Shown here: one piece after another, positions 27,078 through 35,591 of the stretch
How the letters are laid out: every line of letters begins with the position of its first letter
Position numbering within the stretch: the first letter of the stretch is position 1
Source: Pseudomonas laurylsulfativorans
Lineage (GTDB): Bacteria > Pseudomonadota > Gammaproteobacteria > Pseudomonadales > Pseudomonadaceae
NCBI RefSeq assembly: GCF_002906155.1
Contig: NZ_MUJK01000011.1
Coordinates: 124,001 to 188,000 of the forward strand
DNA length: 64,000 bases
Reading direction: 5' to 3'
Position numbers and translations under genes: made by a program
Notes under the pieces: model-generated
The model's input: the letters and a program-made list of their open reading frames with translations, nothing else
What the model was told of the DNA's origin: nothing
The model's database searches: none

Positions 27078-28358
27078 TCAATACGCCGAGGGCGACAGCG
27101 CCGAGTCCCGGCGCAATTTGTCGCCAGCCGGGTTGAGCGCTTCGCGCAGGAAACCGAAACCGCTGTGGCGGTCGAAACGGAACAGCGTGTTGGTGACATA
27201 CACGTCATCGCGAACACCGACGACTTCCACCACTTCGCTGACGCAACGGCGACCGTCAGGCATGCGTGTGAGCTGGATGACCACATCGAGCGCCGCGCAG
27301 ATCATTTGCCGCAACGTGCGCTCGGCGATGCCGCGACCGGTCAAACCCACCAGGGTCTCCAGGCGCAGCAACGCATCCTGGGCGTTGTTGGCATGTACGG
27401 TGCTCATCGAGCCGTCGTGGCCGGTGTTCATGGCGGTCAATACATCGACCACTTCGACACCGCGAATTTCGCCGAGGATGATCCGGTCCGGGCGCATCCG
27501 CAGGGCGTTGCGAATCAGGTCGCTGGCTTTCACCTCGCCATGGCCTTCGGCATTCGGTGGACGGGTTTCCAGGCGCACGACGTGAGGGTGGCCCAGTTGC
27601 AGTTCGGCGACGTCTTCGATGGTGACCAGGCGTTCGTGAGGGCTGATCAACTGGCTGAGAATGTTCAGCAGCGTGGTCTTGCCGGTGCCGGTGCCGCCGC
27701 TGATGAGGATGTTGCAGCGTTTGCCCACGGCTTCCTGAATGAATTCATAGATCGCATGATCGATGGTTTGCATTGCCATGAGGTCGGAGCTTTTGAGCAT
27801 GTCCTGGCGGAATTTTCGGATCGACAGGCACGGGCCATCTAGGGCAATCGGCGGGATGATGGCGTTGACCCGGCTGCCATCCGGCAGGCGCGCGTCGACC
27901 ATCGGCGAGGACTCGTCGAGCCGCCGGCCTAGCGGCGCGAGAATCCGTTGCATGACACGCTCGACGTGGTGCGAATCGATGAAACGCAAGTCGCTCAGAT
28001 GCAGCACACCTTCGCGTTCGACAAATACCCGGTGCGGGCCGTTGACCAGGATCTCGGTCACCGCGGTGTCGCGCAGCAGTACTTCCAGTGGGCCGAAACC
28101 GGTGAGCTCGTCGACGATTTCCTCGGCCAGACGCTCCATCTCATAGCGGGAAATCGCCAGGTGCAAACGGGCGATGTACTCGGCCACTTTGTCGATCACG
28201 AATTGCGACAGCACCTGCCGTGAACCTTCCAGCAGGTTTTTCCCCGACTCTTCGATGGCATCGATGATGTAGCGGTGTAGCACCAGTTTCAGGCCATCGT
28301 GGTCGGTATTGCCAACCGCGCCGCGCTGAGGTGAGCCAAAGAGTTTTTCACTGTTCAT
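27078..28358 (-). CDS. tadA: Flp pilus assembly ATPase TadA (CpaF)
   Basis: Hexameric secretion ATPase of 426 residues that powers Flp pilus assembly. Walker A is GGTGTGKTT (221-229), Walker B RIILGEIRG (292-300), and the His box GHDGSMSTVHAN (313-324); the N-terminal domain carries the TadA-typical FGPLEVLLRDTAVTEILVNG. I start at 28358 (MNSEKLF), which overlaps the tadZ stop by ATGA; the longer open frame upstream is only a shadow of tadZ. Confidence 0.95.
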   Translation of the reverse strand: MNSEKLFGSPQRGAVGNTDHDGLKLVLHRYIIDAIEESGKNLLEGSRQVLSQFVIDKVAEYIARLHLAISRYEMERLAEEIVDELTGFGPLEVLLRDTAVTEILVNGPHRVFVEREGVLHLSDLRFIDSHHVERVMQRILAPLGRRLDESSPMVDARLPDGSRVNAIIPPIALDGPCLSIRKFRQDMLKSSDLMAMQTIDHAIYEFIQEAVGKRCNILISGGTGTGKTTLLNILSQLISPHERLVTIEDVAELQLGHPHVVRLETRPPNAEGHGEVKASDLIRNALRMRPDRIILGEIRGVEVVDVLTAMNTGHDGSMSTVHANNAQDALLRLETLVGLTGRGIAERTLRQMICAALDVVIQLTRMPDGRRCVSEVVEVVGVRDDVYVTNTLFRFDRHSGFGFLREALNPAGDKLRRDSALSPSAY

Positions 28359-29545
28359 TGTGCGCCCCTCAAGCGGTTGAACCAGCCGGTCTTGGGTTTG
28401 GCCAGGCCTTCGGAGTGCTTGGCCAGGCGCTCGCCGAGGGTGCGCAGGCCCTGGGTGAGGCCTTCGCGTGGGGCCAGTTCGAATAAGGTCAGGCCCTGGT
28501 TCTTGGCGTTGAGCCGTACTTCCGGGCTGTAGGCGAGGGTGGCGATGATTTCCAGGCCGAACGTCTTGCCCAGGGTGTCGGAGTCCGGCGCGACGCTGCG
28601 CAGGTAGCGATCCACGAGCAATTTGGCGTGATCGAGCTTCATGCCTTTTTCGCGCCAAAGATTGAGCACCGAGAGGTTGCGGCGGCAGTCGAGTACATTT
28701 TGATCGGTGTACCACAGCAGTTTGTCGCAATGGCTGACGAAGGTACGCAACGCTTCGCTGTCCGGCTGCCCGGTGAGGTTCACCACGATGTGCTGGAAGT
28801 GTTGGCGCAGGGCGCTGAGGAGCATGTACAACTCGGCGGCGCTGGTGTGTTCCAGCGGTTCATCGCCACTGGCGTAGGCGAGGATGCGCAGCCCGGCTTC
28901 GCAACTGGTGAAGGCGCTGTCGATCAGCGTCGCGTCGAGGCGGCGCAAATGACGCAACGCGTCGCCGAAATGAAACGAACTCTCCAGACCGAGCAAAGCC
29001 AGGCTGTCACCGCGAGGTAAACCAAGGTCCAGCAGCAGCGTGTGCTGACCGCTTTTTTGCACCACTTGCGCCATGTGCGTGGCCAGCAACGCGCCGTCGG
29101 CGCTGCTCTGCACGCCGTACAGTACGGTCAGGCGACCCAGGTGCGTGTTTGGCGCGACGGCGGGGAGGCGTTTGCTCAGGCGCCGCACCAGCCCCGCGAC
29201 TTCACTGGAGCGTGAACCATAGGCCACGAAATCCCTGGCCCCGGCACGCATCGCGTTCAATACCAGCTGGTTGTCCATGCCGTCGCCCAGCGCGACGATC
29301 GCCAGCATCGGTTTGGCTTCCAGCGCGCCTTCGATCAACGCGCTCTGGGCCACCACGTGGTCGCGGTCCAGGCCGATGAACACCAGACTGGCAAACGTCA
29401 CGTCCACCAGTGCCAACAGTTCGTCGAGGCTGCCGCCACCGGCACTGACCACCTGACCCAAGGGCGCAAGCGCGCCTTGCAACCATTCCAGGTCAGTGCT
29501 GTTACGCGTAATCGCGAGGAAGGTTTGACTCAGGTTCTGGCTCAT
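28355..29545 (-). CDS. tadZ: Tad pilus localisation protein TadZ (CpaE)
   Basis: A 396-residue MinD/ParA-like protein with an N-terminal atypical receiver domain (about 8-125) and a C-terminal ATPase-like domain. In place of the usual GGVG Walker A it has YGVQSSADGALLATHMA, so nucleotide hydrolysis may be altered or lost. TadZ/CpaE proteins mark the pole or site of Tad assembly. It lies 26 bases after rcpC and overlaps tadA. Confidence 0.87.
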   Translation of the reverse strand: MSQNLSQTFLAITRNSTDLEWLQGALAPLGQVVSAGGGSLDELLALVDVTFASLVFIGLDRDHVVAQSALIEGALEAKPMLAIVALGDGMDNQLVLNAMRAGARDFVAYGSRSSEVAGLVRRLSKRLPAVAPNTHLGRLTVLYGVQSSADGALLATHMAQVVQKSGQHTLLLDLGLPRGDSLALLGLESSFHFGDALRHLRRLDATLIDSAFTSCEAGLRILAYASGDEPLEHTSAAELYMLLSALRQHFQHIVVNLTGQPDSEALRTFVSHCDKLLWYTDQNVLDCRRNLSVLNLWREKGMKLDHAKLLVDRYLRSVAPDSDTLGKTFGLEIIATLAYSPEVRLNAKNQGLTLFELAPREGLTQGLRTLGERLAKHSEGLAKPKTGWFNRLRGAQ

Positions 29546-29571
29546 TGCGATAACCCGCTGTGGTGCTCGAT

Positions 29572-30516
29572 TCAGGGTGTTTGTTGAGTGATTTCGTTGC
29601 CGCGAATGACTTCCACGCTGGTTTTGCGCGGCGTGGCGCCAGCACTGGCAACGGGTTTTGGCGGCGTAGTCATGGCCAGTTGGCTGAATTGCAGTAACTC
29701 GCGGTTGGCATTGGCCAGGTTGGCAGCAGAGGTGCTCTCGCCGGCCCAGTAGCGCGCCAGGCGTTTTTCATCGGCGCTGCGCACGGCCAGGCGCAACACG
29801 CCGGCCTGGGTCGCGAGCATCAGACGGCTCACCAGTTGTTCAGGAACGGCGAGCAGCACGGTGCGGGCGGTGGTGCGCGATTGCTCCTGTCTGAGCTTTT
29901 CATCGGCGCTACGTGCCGGGCTTGAAGGCTGGCCGTCGTTGGTCAAGCCCAACTGCTCGCCGACCCCGAGCACCCGCAAGGCCGGCACCACGAGTTGGGC
30001 CGTTGGCTGAGGATTGAGAGTGTCCATGCGCAGGAACAGCAGCACGTCGACGTAGTCACCGGGTGTCAGCTGTCCGCCGACGTTGACCACCTCGTCCACG
30101 GCGACCGCCAGGGCGCGCTCATCGGCGCGAATCATCCGCGACAGTTTGCTGCCCGCTTCGAAGCTTTCGTCGTTGAGCCAACTCCCGGCCGTGAGGGCGC
30201 GCCAAGGGGTACGGCCAATGGCCTGGTCGAGGCTGGTCAGGCTGCCGGCCGGGACGGTGCGCAGTTTTTCCAGGGTGACATCGGCGGCGGTGATCGGCGC
30301 AAATGGCGCGACATCGTTGACCAGCACGACCACGGGGTGGCGAGTAGGGTCATCAGCCGACACGGCCACCTGTGCGTTGGCGAGCGGCGCACCGACAGTG
30401 GATTGGGCAACGGATTCGGGGGCCGGTTGACGACTCAATGCGAGCCCCCAGTAACCGGTAATGATGGCGCCGACCAGAAACAATCCGGCGAGGCTCAGAG
30501 TGACACGGCTGTTCAT
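29572..30516 (-). CDS. rcpC: Flp pilus assembly protein RcpC (CpaB)
   Basis: A 314-residue membrane-anchored periplasmic protein: one N-terminal helix (about 7-25), an SAF-like domain (about 55-115, VVLVNDVAPFAPITAADVTLEKL), and a CpaB/RcpC C-terminal domain with LTPGDYVDVLLFL. It supports secretin and pilus function in Tad systems. The start at 30516 follows AAGGGAGAG. In P. aeruginosa rcpA (secretin) follows; here tadZ begins only 26 bases after the stop. Confidence 0.88.
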   Translation of the reverse strand: MNSRVTLSLAGLFLVGAIITGYWGLALSRQPAPESVAQSTVGAPLANAQVAVSADDPTRHPVVVLVNDVAPFAPITAADVTLEKLRTVPAGSLTSLDQAIGRTPWRALTAGSWLNDESFEAGSKLSRMIRADERALAVAVDEVVNVGGQLTPGDYVDVLLFLRMDTLNPQPTAQLVVPALRVLGVGEQLGLTNDGQPSSPARSADEKLRQEQSRTTARTVLLAVPEQLVSRLMLATQAGVLRLAVRSADEKRLARYWAGESTSAANLANANRELLQFSQLAMTTPPKPVASAGATPRKTSVEVIRGNEITQQTP

Positions 30517-30841
30517 GAAGGCTCTCCCTTTCCTGCTGCGCAAAACCCCGCCATATCTAACGAGACAACTTCGCAATCAGGCAGCTATGAACATGGAACT
30601 ATTTCGCTATTTGACCGTAGCGCAGGTAAAGCGAAATGCCATTAGCGCGAGGGGAAATATCTAACGAAAGTGCAAAGTTGCGATGAAATGATCTGTTTTT
30701 TGACGTCAACGAAACGGTTAATACTTTCGTGTTAATGCGTATTTACAGTTGTTGGGGTGGAGAATGCCGACAATGCTGGTGCTGGCAATGGGGAATCATG
30801 TTGCGTCCGTGCAACACCCGTCGTCGTCCAGGAGAAATGTC
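30517..30841. promoter_or_regulatory. Divergent rcpC/flp promoter region
   Basis: This 325-base A/T-richer gap separates flp (plus) from the rcpC-tad operon (minus). It holds an inverted repeat ATTTCGCT/AGCGAAAT (30601-30608 and 30630-30637) and an 11-base direct repeat ATATCTAACGA (30553-30563 and 30657-30667). These are candidate binding sites, plausibly for PprB, but I cannot confirm a PprB motif. Confidence 0.55.
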
Positions 30842-31039
30842 ATGTCTTTTTCCAAGCTTGTTGAGAAGGTCAAATCCGAAATCGCGTTTTACAAAGGGCT
30901 GGCCAAAGATACCGAGGGTGCGTCCGGTATTGAGTACGCGATCATTGCGGCCATGGTCGCGGTGGTGCTCGCCGGTTTCAGTGGAGGTGTCCAGAACGCC
31001 ATCACGGCCACGTTCAACACGATTCAAGCGGCGCTGTGA
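30842..31039 (+). CDS. flp: Flp-type major pilin
   Basis: A 65-residue type IVb prepilin. The leader ends in DTEGASG and is followed by the Flp motif IEYAIIAAMVAVVLAGFSGG, with the invariant Glu-Tyr pair; cleavage by FppA is expected within the SG/IEY region. The rest is a short tail (VQNAITATFNTIQAAL). The start at 30842 follows AGGAGA. It is transcribed away from rcpC. Confidence 0.94.
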   Translation: MSFSKLVEKVKSEIAFYKGLAKDTEGASGIEYAIIAAMVAVVLAGFSGGVQNAITATFNTIQAAL

Positions 31040-31113
31040 CCAGGAAGTCGGCAATTACTATTGCTTTACCGGGTTCCTAACGTCAGCGCTTCGTCCATAG
31101 CAGGTGTTACCTC

Positions 31114-31527
31114 ATGAACGCTCTCGCACAGCCACGCCAACAGTTGCTTCTGGTGGATGACGAAGAGGACGCATTGCTTGAGCTGGGGGAGTTGCTGGAG
31201 GGGGAGGGGTTCAATTGTTTTACGGCCACTTCGGTCAAGCTCGCGCTGCAGCATCTGACCCGGCATCCCGATATCGCTTTGGTGATCACCGATTTGCGCA
31301 TGCCGGAGGAGAGTGGCATGTCGTTGATCAAGCGTTTGCGCGAGCATACGTCGCGCCAGCATTTGCCGGTGATTGTGATGTCGGGGCATGCGGACATGGA
31401 GGATGTCAGTGACATGTTGCGCTTGCAGGTGCTGGATCTTTTTCGCAAGCCGATTTATCACGTGCGGTTGTTGGAGACGCTGAATAATCTGTTTCCGCAG
31501 CCGCAGGTCTATCTGGTTAAAGGTTGA
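31114..31527 (+). CDS. Stand-alone receiver-domain protein
   Basis: A 137-residue CheY-like single-domain response regulator: acidic pair in LLLVDDEED, phosphoacceptor in VITDLRMPEESG (Asp near residue 62), the switch Ser in IVMSGHAD, and Lys in FRKPI. No output domain is present. It lies 75 bases after flp on the same strand, so it may be co-transcribed and feed into pilus control; this is inferred from position only. Confidence 0.85.
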   Translation: MNALAQPRQQLLLVDDEEDALLELGELLEGEGFNCFTATSVKLALQHLTRHPDIALVITDLRMPEESGMSLIKRLREHTSRQHLPVIVMSGHADMEDVSDMLRLQVLDLFRKPIYHVRLLETLNNLFPQPQVYLVKG

Positions 31528-31569
31528 TTCGCTGATCCCCGGATTTACACCTGCGCTCAGCCCTGTACC

Positions 31570-31669
31570 TGTAGGAGCGAGCTTGCTCGCGATGGACGTC
31601 AACGATAACGCGTGCTGACTGATTGATCGGGTTATCCAGACGTTTTTCGCGAGCAAGCTCGCTCCTACA
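31570..31669. repeat. REP pair after the receiver gene
   Basis: TGTAGGAGCGAGCTTGCTCG (31570-31589) and its inverted copy (31649-31669) enclose about 60 bases. A further half REP (TGTGGGAGCGAACTCCCTCG, 31741-31760) lies just before the maoC-like gene end. The rest of the 31528-31778 gap shows nothing else. Confidence 0.87.
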
Positions 31670-31778
31670 GGGAAACGCGTTCAATTTCGAATAGGTTGGC
31701 CTGCCAGCCAACCCAATTCTCACGGGTGTATCCAATCCCCTGTGGGAGCGAACTCCCTCGCCACAAATATCCGCCTTG

Positions 31779-32633
31779 TCAGGCTACCGGCTGCCAATGC
31801 CCGACCATGTGCTCCAGATCCCCGACACCCACCAGTTGAAAATCCCCGCTCACGCCCGGCGCACTGGCCAGCAACGTCACCTCGCTGGGCAACCGTACCG
31901 GTTTCTTGAACTGCACCGCGATCTCGACATTCGCCACTGGCAGATGCCCGGTCAGTGCCGCCAGCGTGCGTGCCTTGTTCCACAGACCATGGGCGATGGC
32001 GGTGGGGAAGCCGAAGAGTCGGGCGCTGGCCGCGCTGAGGTGGATCGGGTTGTAGTCGCCGGACACTTTGGCGTATTGCCGGCCGATGTCCGAGGGCGCT
32101 TTCCAGTGCTCGATTTCGCTCACGGCCAGGCTGCTTGTCAGGGGGGCTTCGGGCGGTTCACCCTCGAGTTTGATGCCGCGGCAGAGCATCCTGCTTTCTG
32201 CTTCCCACAGTGGTCCCAACTGATCGTCGAGGGTGGTCAGTAGATCGAATGTCGCGCCTTTGGCGTGGGGTTGCAGGTTCTGCACCTGCACACTGACTCG
32301 CACCCGGTTCACCCCGCCCATGGGGCGCAGTAAACGAATGCGATTGCTCAGGTGAATCAGGCCCAGCAGCGGGAACGGGAAGTCCCTGGCCGTGAGCAAT
32401 TGCATCTGCAAGGCAAACCCGAGGATGTGTGGATAGGTCGGCGGCAGCAGGCCGTTGTCGGCAAAACCACAGACCCTGCGATAAGCCGCCAGGCGCTTGG
32501 GATCGACATCGACCCAGCACCGCAAACCCGAATCGGGCAAGGTGGTGCCGGTGATTTTGCGCCGTGTCGCGGCGCGGGCGTACAACCCCGGCAGGCTGGG
32601 TTCGCGGTTGAGTGTGTGCCAGTCGGTGATCAT
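31779..32633 (-). CDS. MaoC-like hydratase (hot-dog fold)
   Basis: A 284-residue double hot-dog protein. The C-terminal half carries the hydratase-2 motif GDYNPIHLSAASARLFGFP (Asp and His catalytic), followed by AIAHGLW. Such enzymes hydrate trans-2-enoyl-CoA or enoyl-ACP. It lies 2 bases after the long FabG reductase gene, so the two probably act on the same acyl substrate. The start at 32633 (MITDWH) follows the reductase stop. The physiological substrate is unknown. Confidence 0.85.
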   Translation of the reverse strand: MITDWHTLNREPSLPGLYARAATRRKITGTTLPDSGLRCWVDVDPKRLAAYRRVCGFADNGLLPPTYPHILGFALQMQLLTARDFPFPLLGLIHLSNRIRLLRPMGGVNRVRVSVQVQNLQPHAKGATFDLLTTLDDQLGPLWEAESRMLCRGIKLEGEPPEAPLTSSLAVSEIEHWKAPSDIGRQYAKVSGDYNPIHLSAASARLFGFPTAIAHGLWNKARTLAALTGHLPVANVEIAVQFKKPVRLPSEVTLLASAPGVSGDFQLVGVGDLEHMVGHWQPVA

Positions 32634-32635
32634 CC

Positions 32636-33988
32636 TTAAGCCCCCAGAACGCTTTGCCCGCATACGCGCAACGCTTGCCCGGTGAAGGCGCCTGTGCCTG
32701 GTTGCGCGAGCCAGGCCACGGATTCGGCGACGTCCTGTGGCAGGCCGCCCTGGCCAAGCGAACTCATGCGCCGTCCGGCTTCGCGCAGGCCGAAGGGAAT
32801 GTGCGCGGTCATCTGCGTTTCGATGAATCCCGGCGCCACGGCGTTGATGCTGATGCCGCGCTCGGTGAGCAACGGCGCCCACGCCTGCGCCAGGCCAATG
32901 AGCCCGGCCTTGCTCGCCGCGTAATTGGTTTGCCCGCGATTGCCGGCAATGCCGCTGATGGACGCCAGCAGAATCACCCGGCCGTTGTCGTGCAGGGTGC
33001 CGCTGTCGAGCAGGGCTTTGGTCAGCACTTGAGGCGCATTGAGGTTGACTGCCAGCACCGCGTCCCAGAATTCCGGGGTCATGTTGGCCAGGGTTTTATC
33101 CCGGGTGATGCCGGCGTTGTGCACCAGGATGTCGAGGCCGTCGGGCAACTGTTCGATCAGCTGCGCAGCGGCGTCTTCGGCGCAGATGTCGAGGGTGATG
33201 CTGCGCCCGCCGAGGCGCGCGGCGAGGGCTTCGAGATCGGTTTTGGCCGGTGGAACGTCGAGCAGGATGACGTCAGCGCCGTCGCGGGCCAGGGTTTCGG
33301 CGATGGCGGCACCAATACCCCGTGCCGCGCCGGTAACCAGTGCCTTGCGCCCGGCGAGCGGGCGCGTCCAGTCGGTGACTGGCGTCGAACACGGGTTCAA
33401 GCGAACGACCTGCCCGGACACGAAGGCGCTTTTGGGTGAGAGGAAAAACCGCAGGGGGCCTTCCAGTTGCGCCTCGGCACCTTCGCTGACGTAGATCAAT
33501 TGCAGGGTGCCACCGCTGCGCAACTCCTTGGCCAGCGAGCGGCTGAAACCTTCCAGGGCACGTTGCGCACTGGCGGCGAACGGGTCGCGCAAGGTTTGCG
33601 GGTCGCGTCCGAGAATCACCAGGTGCGCGCAGTGATCGAGGTTCTTCATCAGCGGCTGGAAAAACTCGCGCAGTTGCTTGAGCTGATCGGTGTGCAGCAG
33701 ATCACTGGCATCGAACACCACGGCCTTGAGTTTCGGTCCATGGCCGGGAATCCAGGCCGTGGCCATTGAAGGCTCAGTGCCGTAGCTGTAGATCGCGTCG
33801 GTCAGGCGGTTGGCGAAAGCGCTGACGTGTTCGGCCAGTGGCCCGCCGCCGATCAGCAGCGCGCCCTCCACGGGCCGCAGCCGGCCCGCTTGCCAGCGCT
33901 CCAATCTGGTCGGCGCTGGCAACCCCAGGGCGCCCACCAGACGATGGCCGATGGACGAATTGGCGAAGTCGATATAGCGGTCAGACAT
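32636..33988 (-). CDS. High-molecular-weight 3-oxoacyl-ACP/CoA reductase (FabG4-like)
   Basis: A 450-residue SDR with an extra N-terminal flavodoxin-like domain (about 1-205), as in HMwFabG enzymes. The C-terminal SDR domain has GAARGIGAAIA (nucleotide binding, near 217) and the Ser/Tyr/Lys triad in LLASISGIAG and TNYAASKAG. It reduces 3-oxoacyl-CoA or -ACP thioesters. It pairs with the MaoC-like gene and faces a thiolase across the upstream gap, which together would form a short-chain acyl cycle. Confidence 0.88.
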   Translation of the reverse strand: MSDRYIDFANSSIGHRLVGALGLPAPTRLERWQAGRLRPVEGALLIGGGPLAEHVSAFANRLTDAIYSYGTEPSMATAWIPGHGPKLKAVVFDASDLLHTDQLKQLREFFQPLMKNLDHCAHLVILGRDPQTLRDPFAASAQRALEGFSRSLAKELRSGGTLQLIYVSEGAEAQLEGPLRFFLSPKSAFVSGQVVRLNPCSTPVTDWTRPLAGRKALVTGAARGIGAAIAETLARDGADVILLDVPPAKTDLEALAARLGGRSITLDICAEDAAAQLIEQLPDGLDILVHNAGITRDKTLANMTPEFWDAVLAVNLNAPQVLTKALLDSGTLHDNGRVILLASISGIAGNRGQTNYAASKAGLIGLAQAWAPLLTERGISINAVAPGFIETQMTAHIPFGLREAGRRMSSLGQGGLPQDVAESVAWLAQPGTGAFTGQALRVCGQSVLGA

Positions 33989-34080
33989 GGAACGCGCTCC
34001 GAAAGCTGGGGTTCAAAGTGTGGACCACGAATGGCGATCAGTCGTTCGATACACGAGATAAGGCCTACGCTTGGTTACAT

Positions 34081-34180
34081 TGTAGGAGCGAACTTGCTCG
34101 CGATGGTCGTGAACGATGACACGTATCGTCTCGAGAAATGCGTCGCCTTCCAACTCATCGCGAGCAAGCTCGCTCCTACA
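34081..34180. repeat. REP pair between fabG-like and thiolase genes
   Basis: TGTAGGAGCGAACTTGCTCG (34081-34100) and its inverted copy ending at 34180 flank about 57 bases. It sits in the divergent promoter gap. Confidence 0.87.
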
Positions 34181-34220
34181 GGGGGCGGTTTTCGATTTGA
34201 ATCATTCACCAGGAGCTCTT

Positions 34221-35498
34221 ATGACCCAACTGCGCCGCGTCGCGATCATCGGCGGTAACCGGATTCCCTTCGCCCGCTCCAACGGCCCCTACGCCACGGC
34301 CAGTAACCAAGTGATGCTCACCGCCGCTCTCGAAGGCCTGATCGAACGTTACAACCTGCACGGCCAGCGCATTGGCGAAGTGGTCGCTGGGGCCGTGCTC
34401 AAAGTGTCGCGGGACATGAACCTCACACGCGAGTGCGTACTCGGTTCGCGACTGTCGCCTGCCACCCCGGCCTATGACATCCAGCAGGCGTGCGGCACCG
34501 GACTGGAGGCGGCGTTGCTGGTGGCGAACAAGATTGCCCTGGGTCAGATCGACTGCGGCATTGCCGGTGGCGTGGACACCACCTCGGATGCGCCGATCAG
34601 TGTCAGCGAAGGCTTGCGCAAAATTCTCCTGCAAGCCAACCGCGCCAAAACCACCGGCGACAAACTGAAAACGTTCCTGCAATTGCGCCCCAAACATTTG
34701 GTCCCCGAGTTTCCACGCAACGGCGAGCCGCGTACCGGGTTGTCCATGGGCCAGCACTGCGAGTTGATGGCTCAGACCTGGAACATCCCTCGCCAAGCGC
34801 AGGATCAACTGGCGCTTGAGAGCCATCAGAAACTGGCCGCGTCCTACGCCGAGGGCTGGCACAACGACCTGATGACACCGTTCCTGGGGCTCACCCGCGA
34901 CAACAACCTGCGCCCGGATTCGACGCTGGAAAAGCTCGCCGCGCTCAAGCCGGCTTATGAGAAAAGCGCCAAGGGCACGCTGACCGCAGGCAACTCCACG
35001 CCACTGACCGATGGTGCGTCACTGGTGCTGCTGGGCAGCGAAGAGTGGGCCAAGGCACGCGGCTTGCCGATTCTGGCCTACTGGCGTGACGGCGAGGCGG
35101 CGGCGGTTGATTTCGTCAACGGTGCCGAAGGGTTGCTGATGGCGCCGGTCTACGCCGTGCCGCGTTTGCTCGCGCGCAATGGCCTGACCTTGCAGGACTT
35201 CGACTACTACGAAATCCACGAAGCCTTCGCTGCGCAAGTGCTGTGCACATTGAAGGCCTGGGAGGATGCGGAGTTTTGCAAAACCCGTCTCGGCCTCGAC
35301 GCGCCGTTAGGCTCGATCGACCGCAGCAAGCTCAACGTCAAGGGCAGTTCACTGGCGGCAGGGCATCCGTTTGCCGCCACGGGTGGGCGCATTGTCGTCA
35401 ACCTGGCGAAGTTGCTGGATGCGGCGGGCAAGGGGCGGGGACTGATTTCGATTTGCGCGGCGGGCGGGCAGGGTGTGACTGCAATCATCGAGCGCTAG
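34221..35498 (+). CDS. Acetyl-CoA C-acyltransferase (FadI-like thiolase)
   Basis: A 425-residue thiolase. The nucleophile is Cys91 in QQACGTGLEA; the second-site motifs HEAFAAQ and CAAGGQG and the GGVDTTSDAP loop are present. Thiolases of this branch split or form 3-oxoacyl-CoA. The ATG at 34221 follows AGGAG. It diverges from the fabG-like/maoC-like pair, an arrangement common in pseudomonads for a set of fatty-acyl genes. Confidence 0.9.
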   Translation: MTQLRRVAIIGGNRIPFARSNGPYATASNQVMLTAALEGLIERYNLHGQRIGEVVAGAVLKVSRDMNLTRECVLGSRLSPATPAYDIQQACGTGLEAALLVANKIALGQIDCGIAGGVDTTSDAPISVSEGLRKILLQANRAKTTGDKLKTFLQLRPKHLVPEFPRNGEPRTGLSMGQHCELMAQTWNIPRQAQDQLALESHQKLAASYAEGWHNDLMTPFLGLTRDNNLRPDSTLEKLAALKPAYEKSAKGTLTAGNSTPLTDGASLVLLGSEEWAKARGLPILAYWRDGEAAAVDFVNGAEGLLMAPVYAVPRLLARNGLTLQDFDYYEIHEAFAAQVLCTLKAWEDAEFCKTRLGLDAPLGSIDRSKLNVKGSSLAAGHPFAATGGRIVVNLAKLLDAAGKGRGLISICAAGGQGVTAIIER

Positions 35499-35509
35499 GC
35501 AAAAACAAC

Positions 35510-35568
35510 TGTGGGAGCGAGCCTAATTCTATGCTTGGGGGTTCCCCCCAAACATAGAATCTCCCACA
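35510..35568. terminator. Chimeric REP-palindrome, likely bidirectional terminator
   Basis: Outer arms TGTGGGAG (35510-35517) and CTCCCACA (35561-35568) look like REP ends. Between them sits a near-perfect hairpin: ATTCTATG/CATAGAAT and TTGGGGG/CCCCCAA around a TTC loop (35526-35560). It lies between two convergent genes and is much stronger than a usual REP stem. Confidence 0.7.
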
Positions 35569-35591
35569 GGCTCAGGGGGTATGGCGATTAA

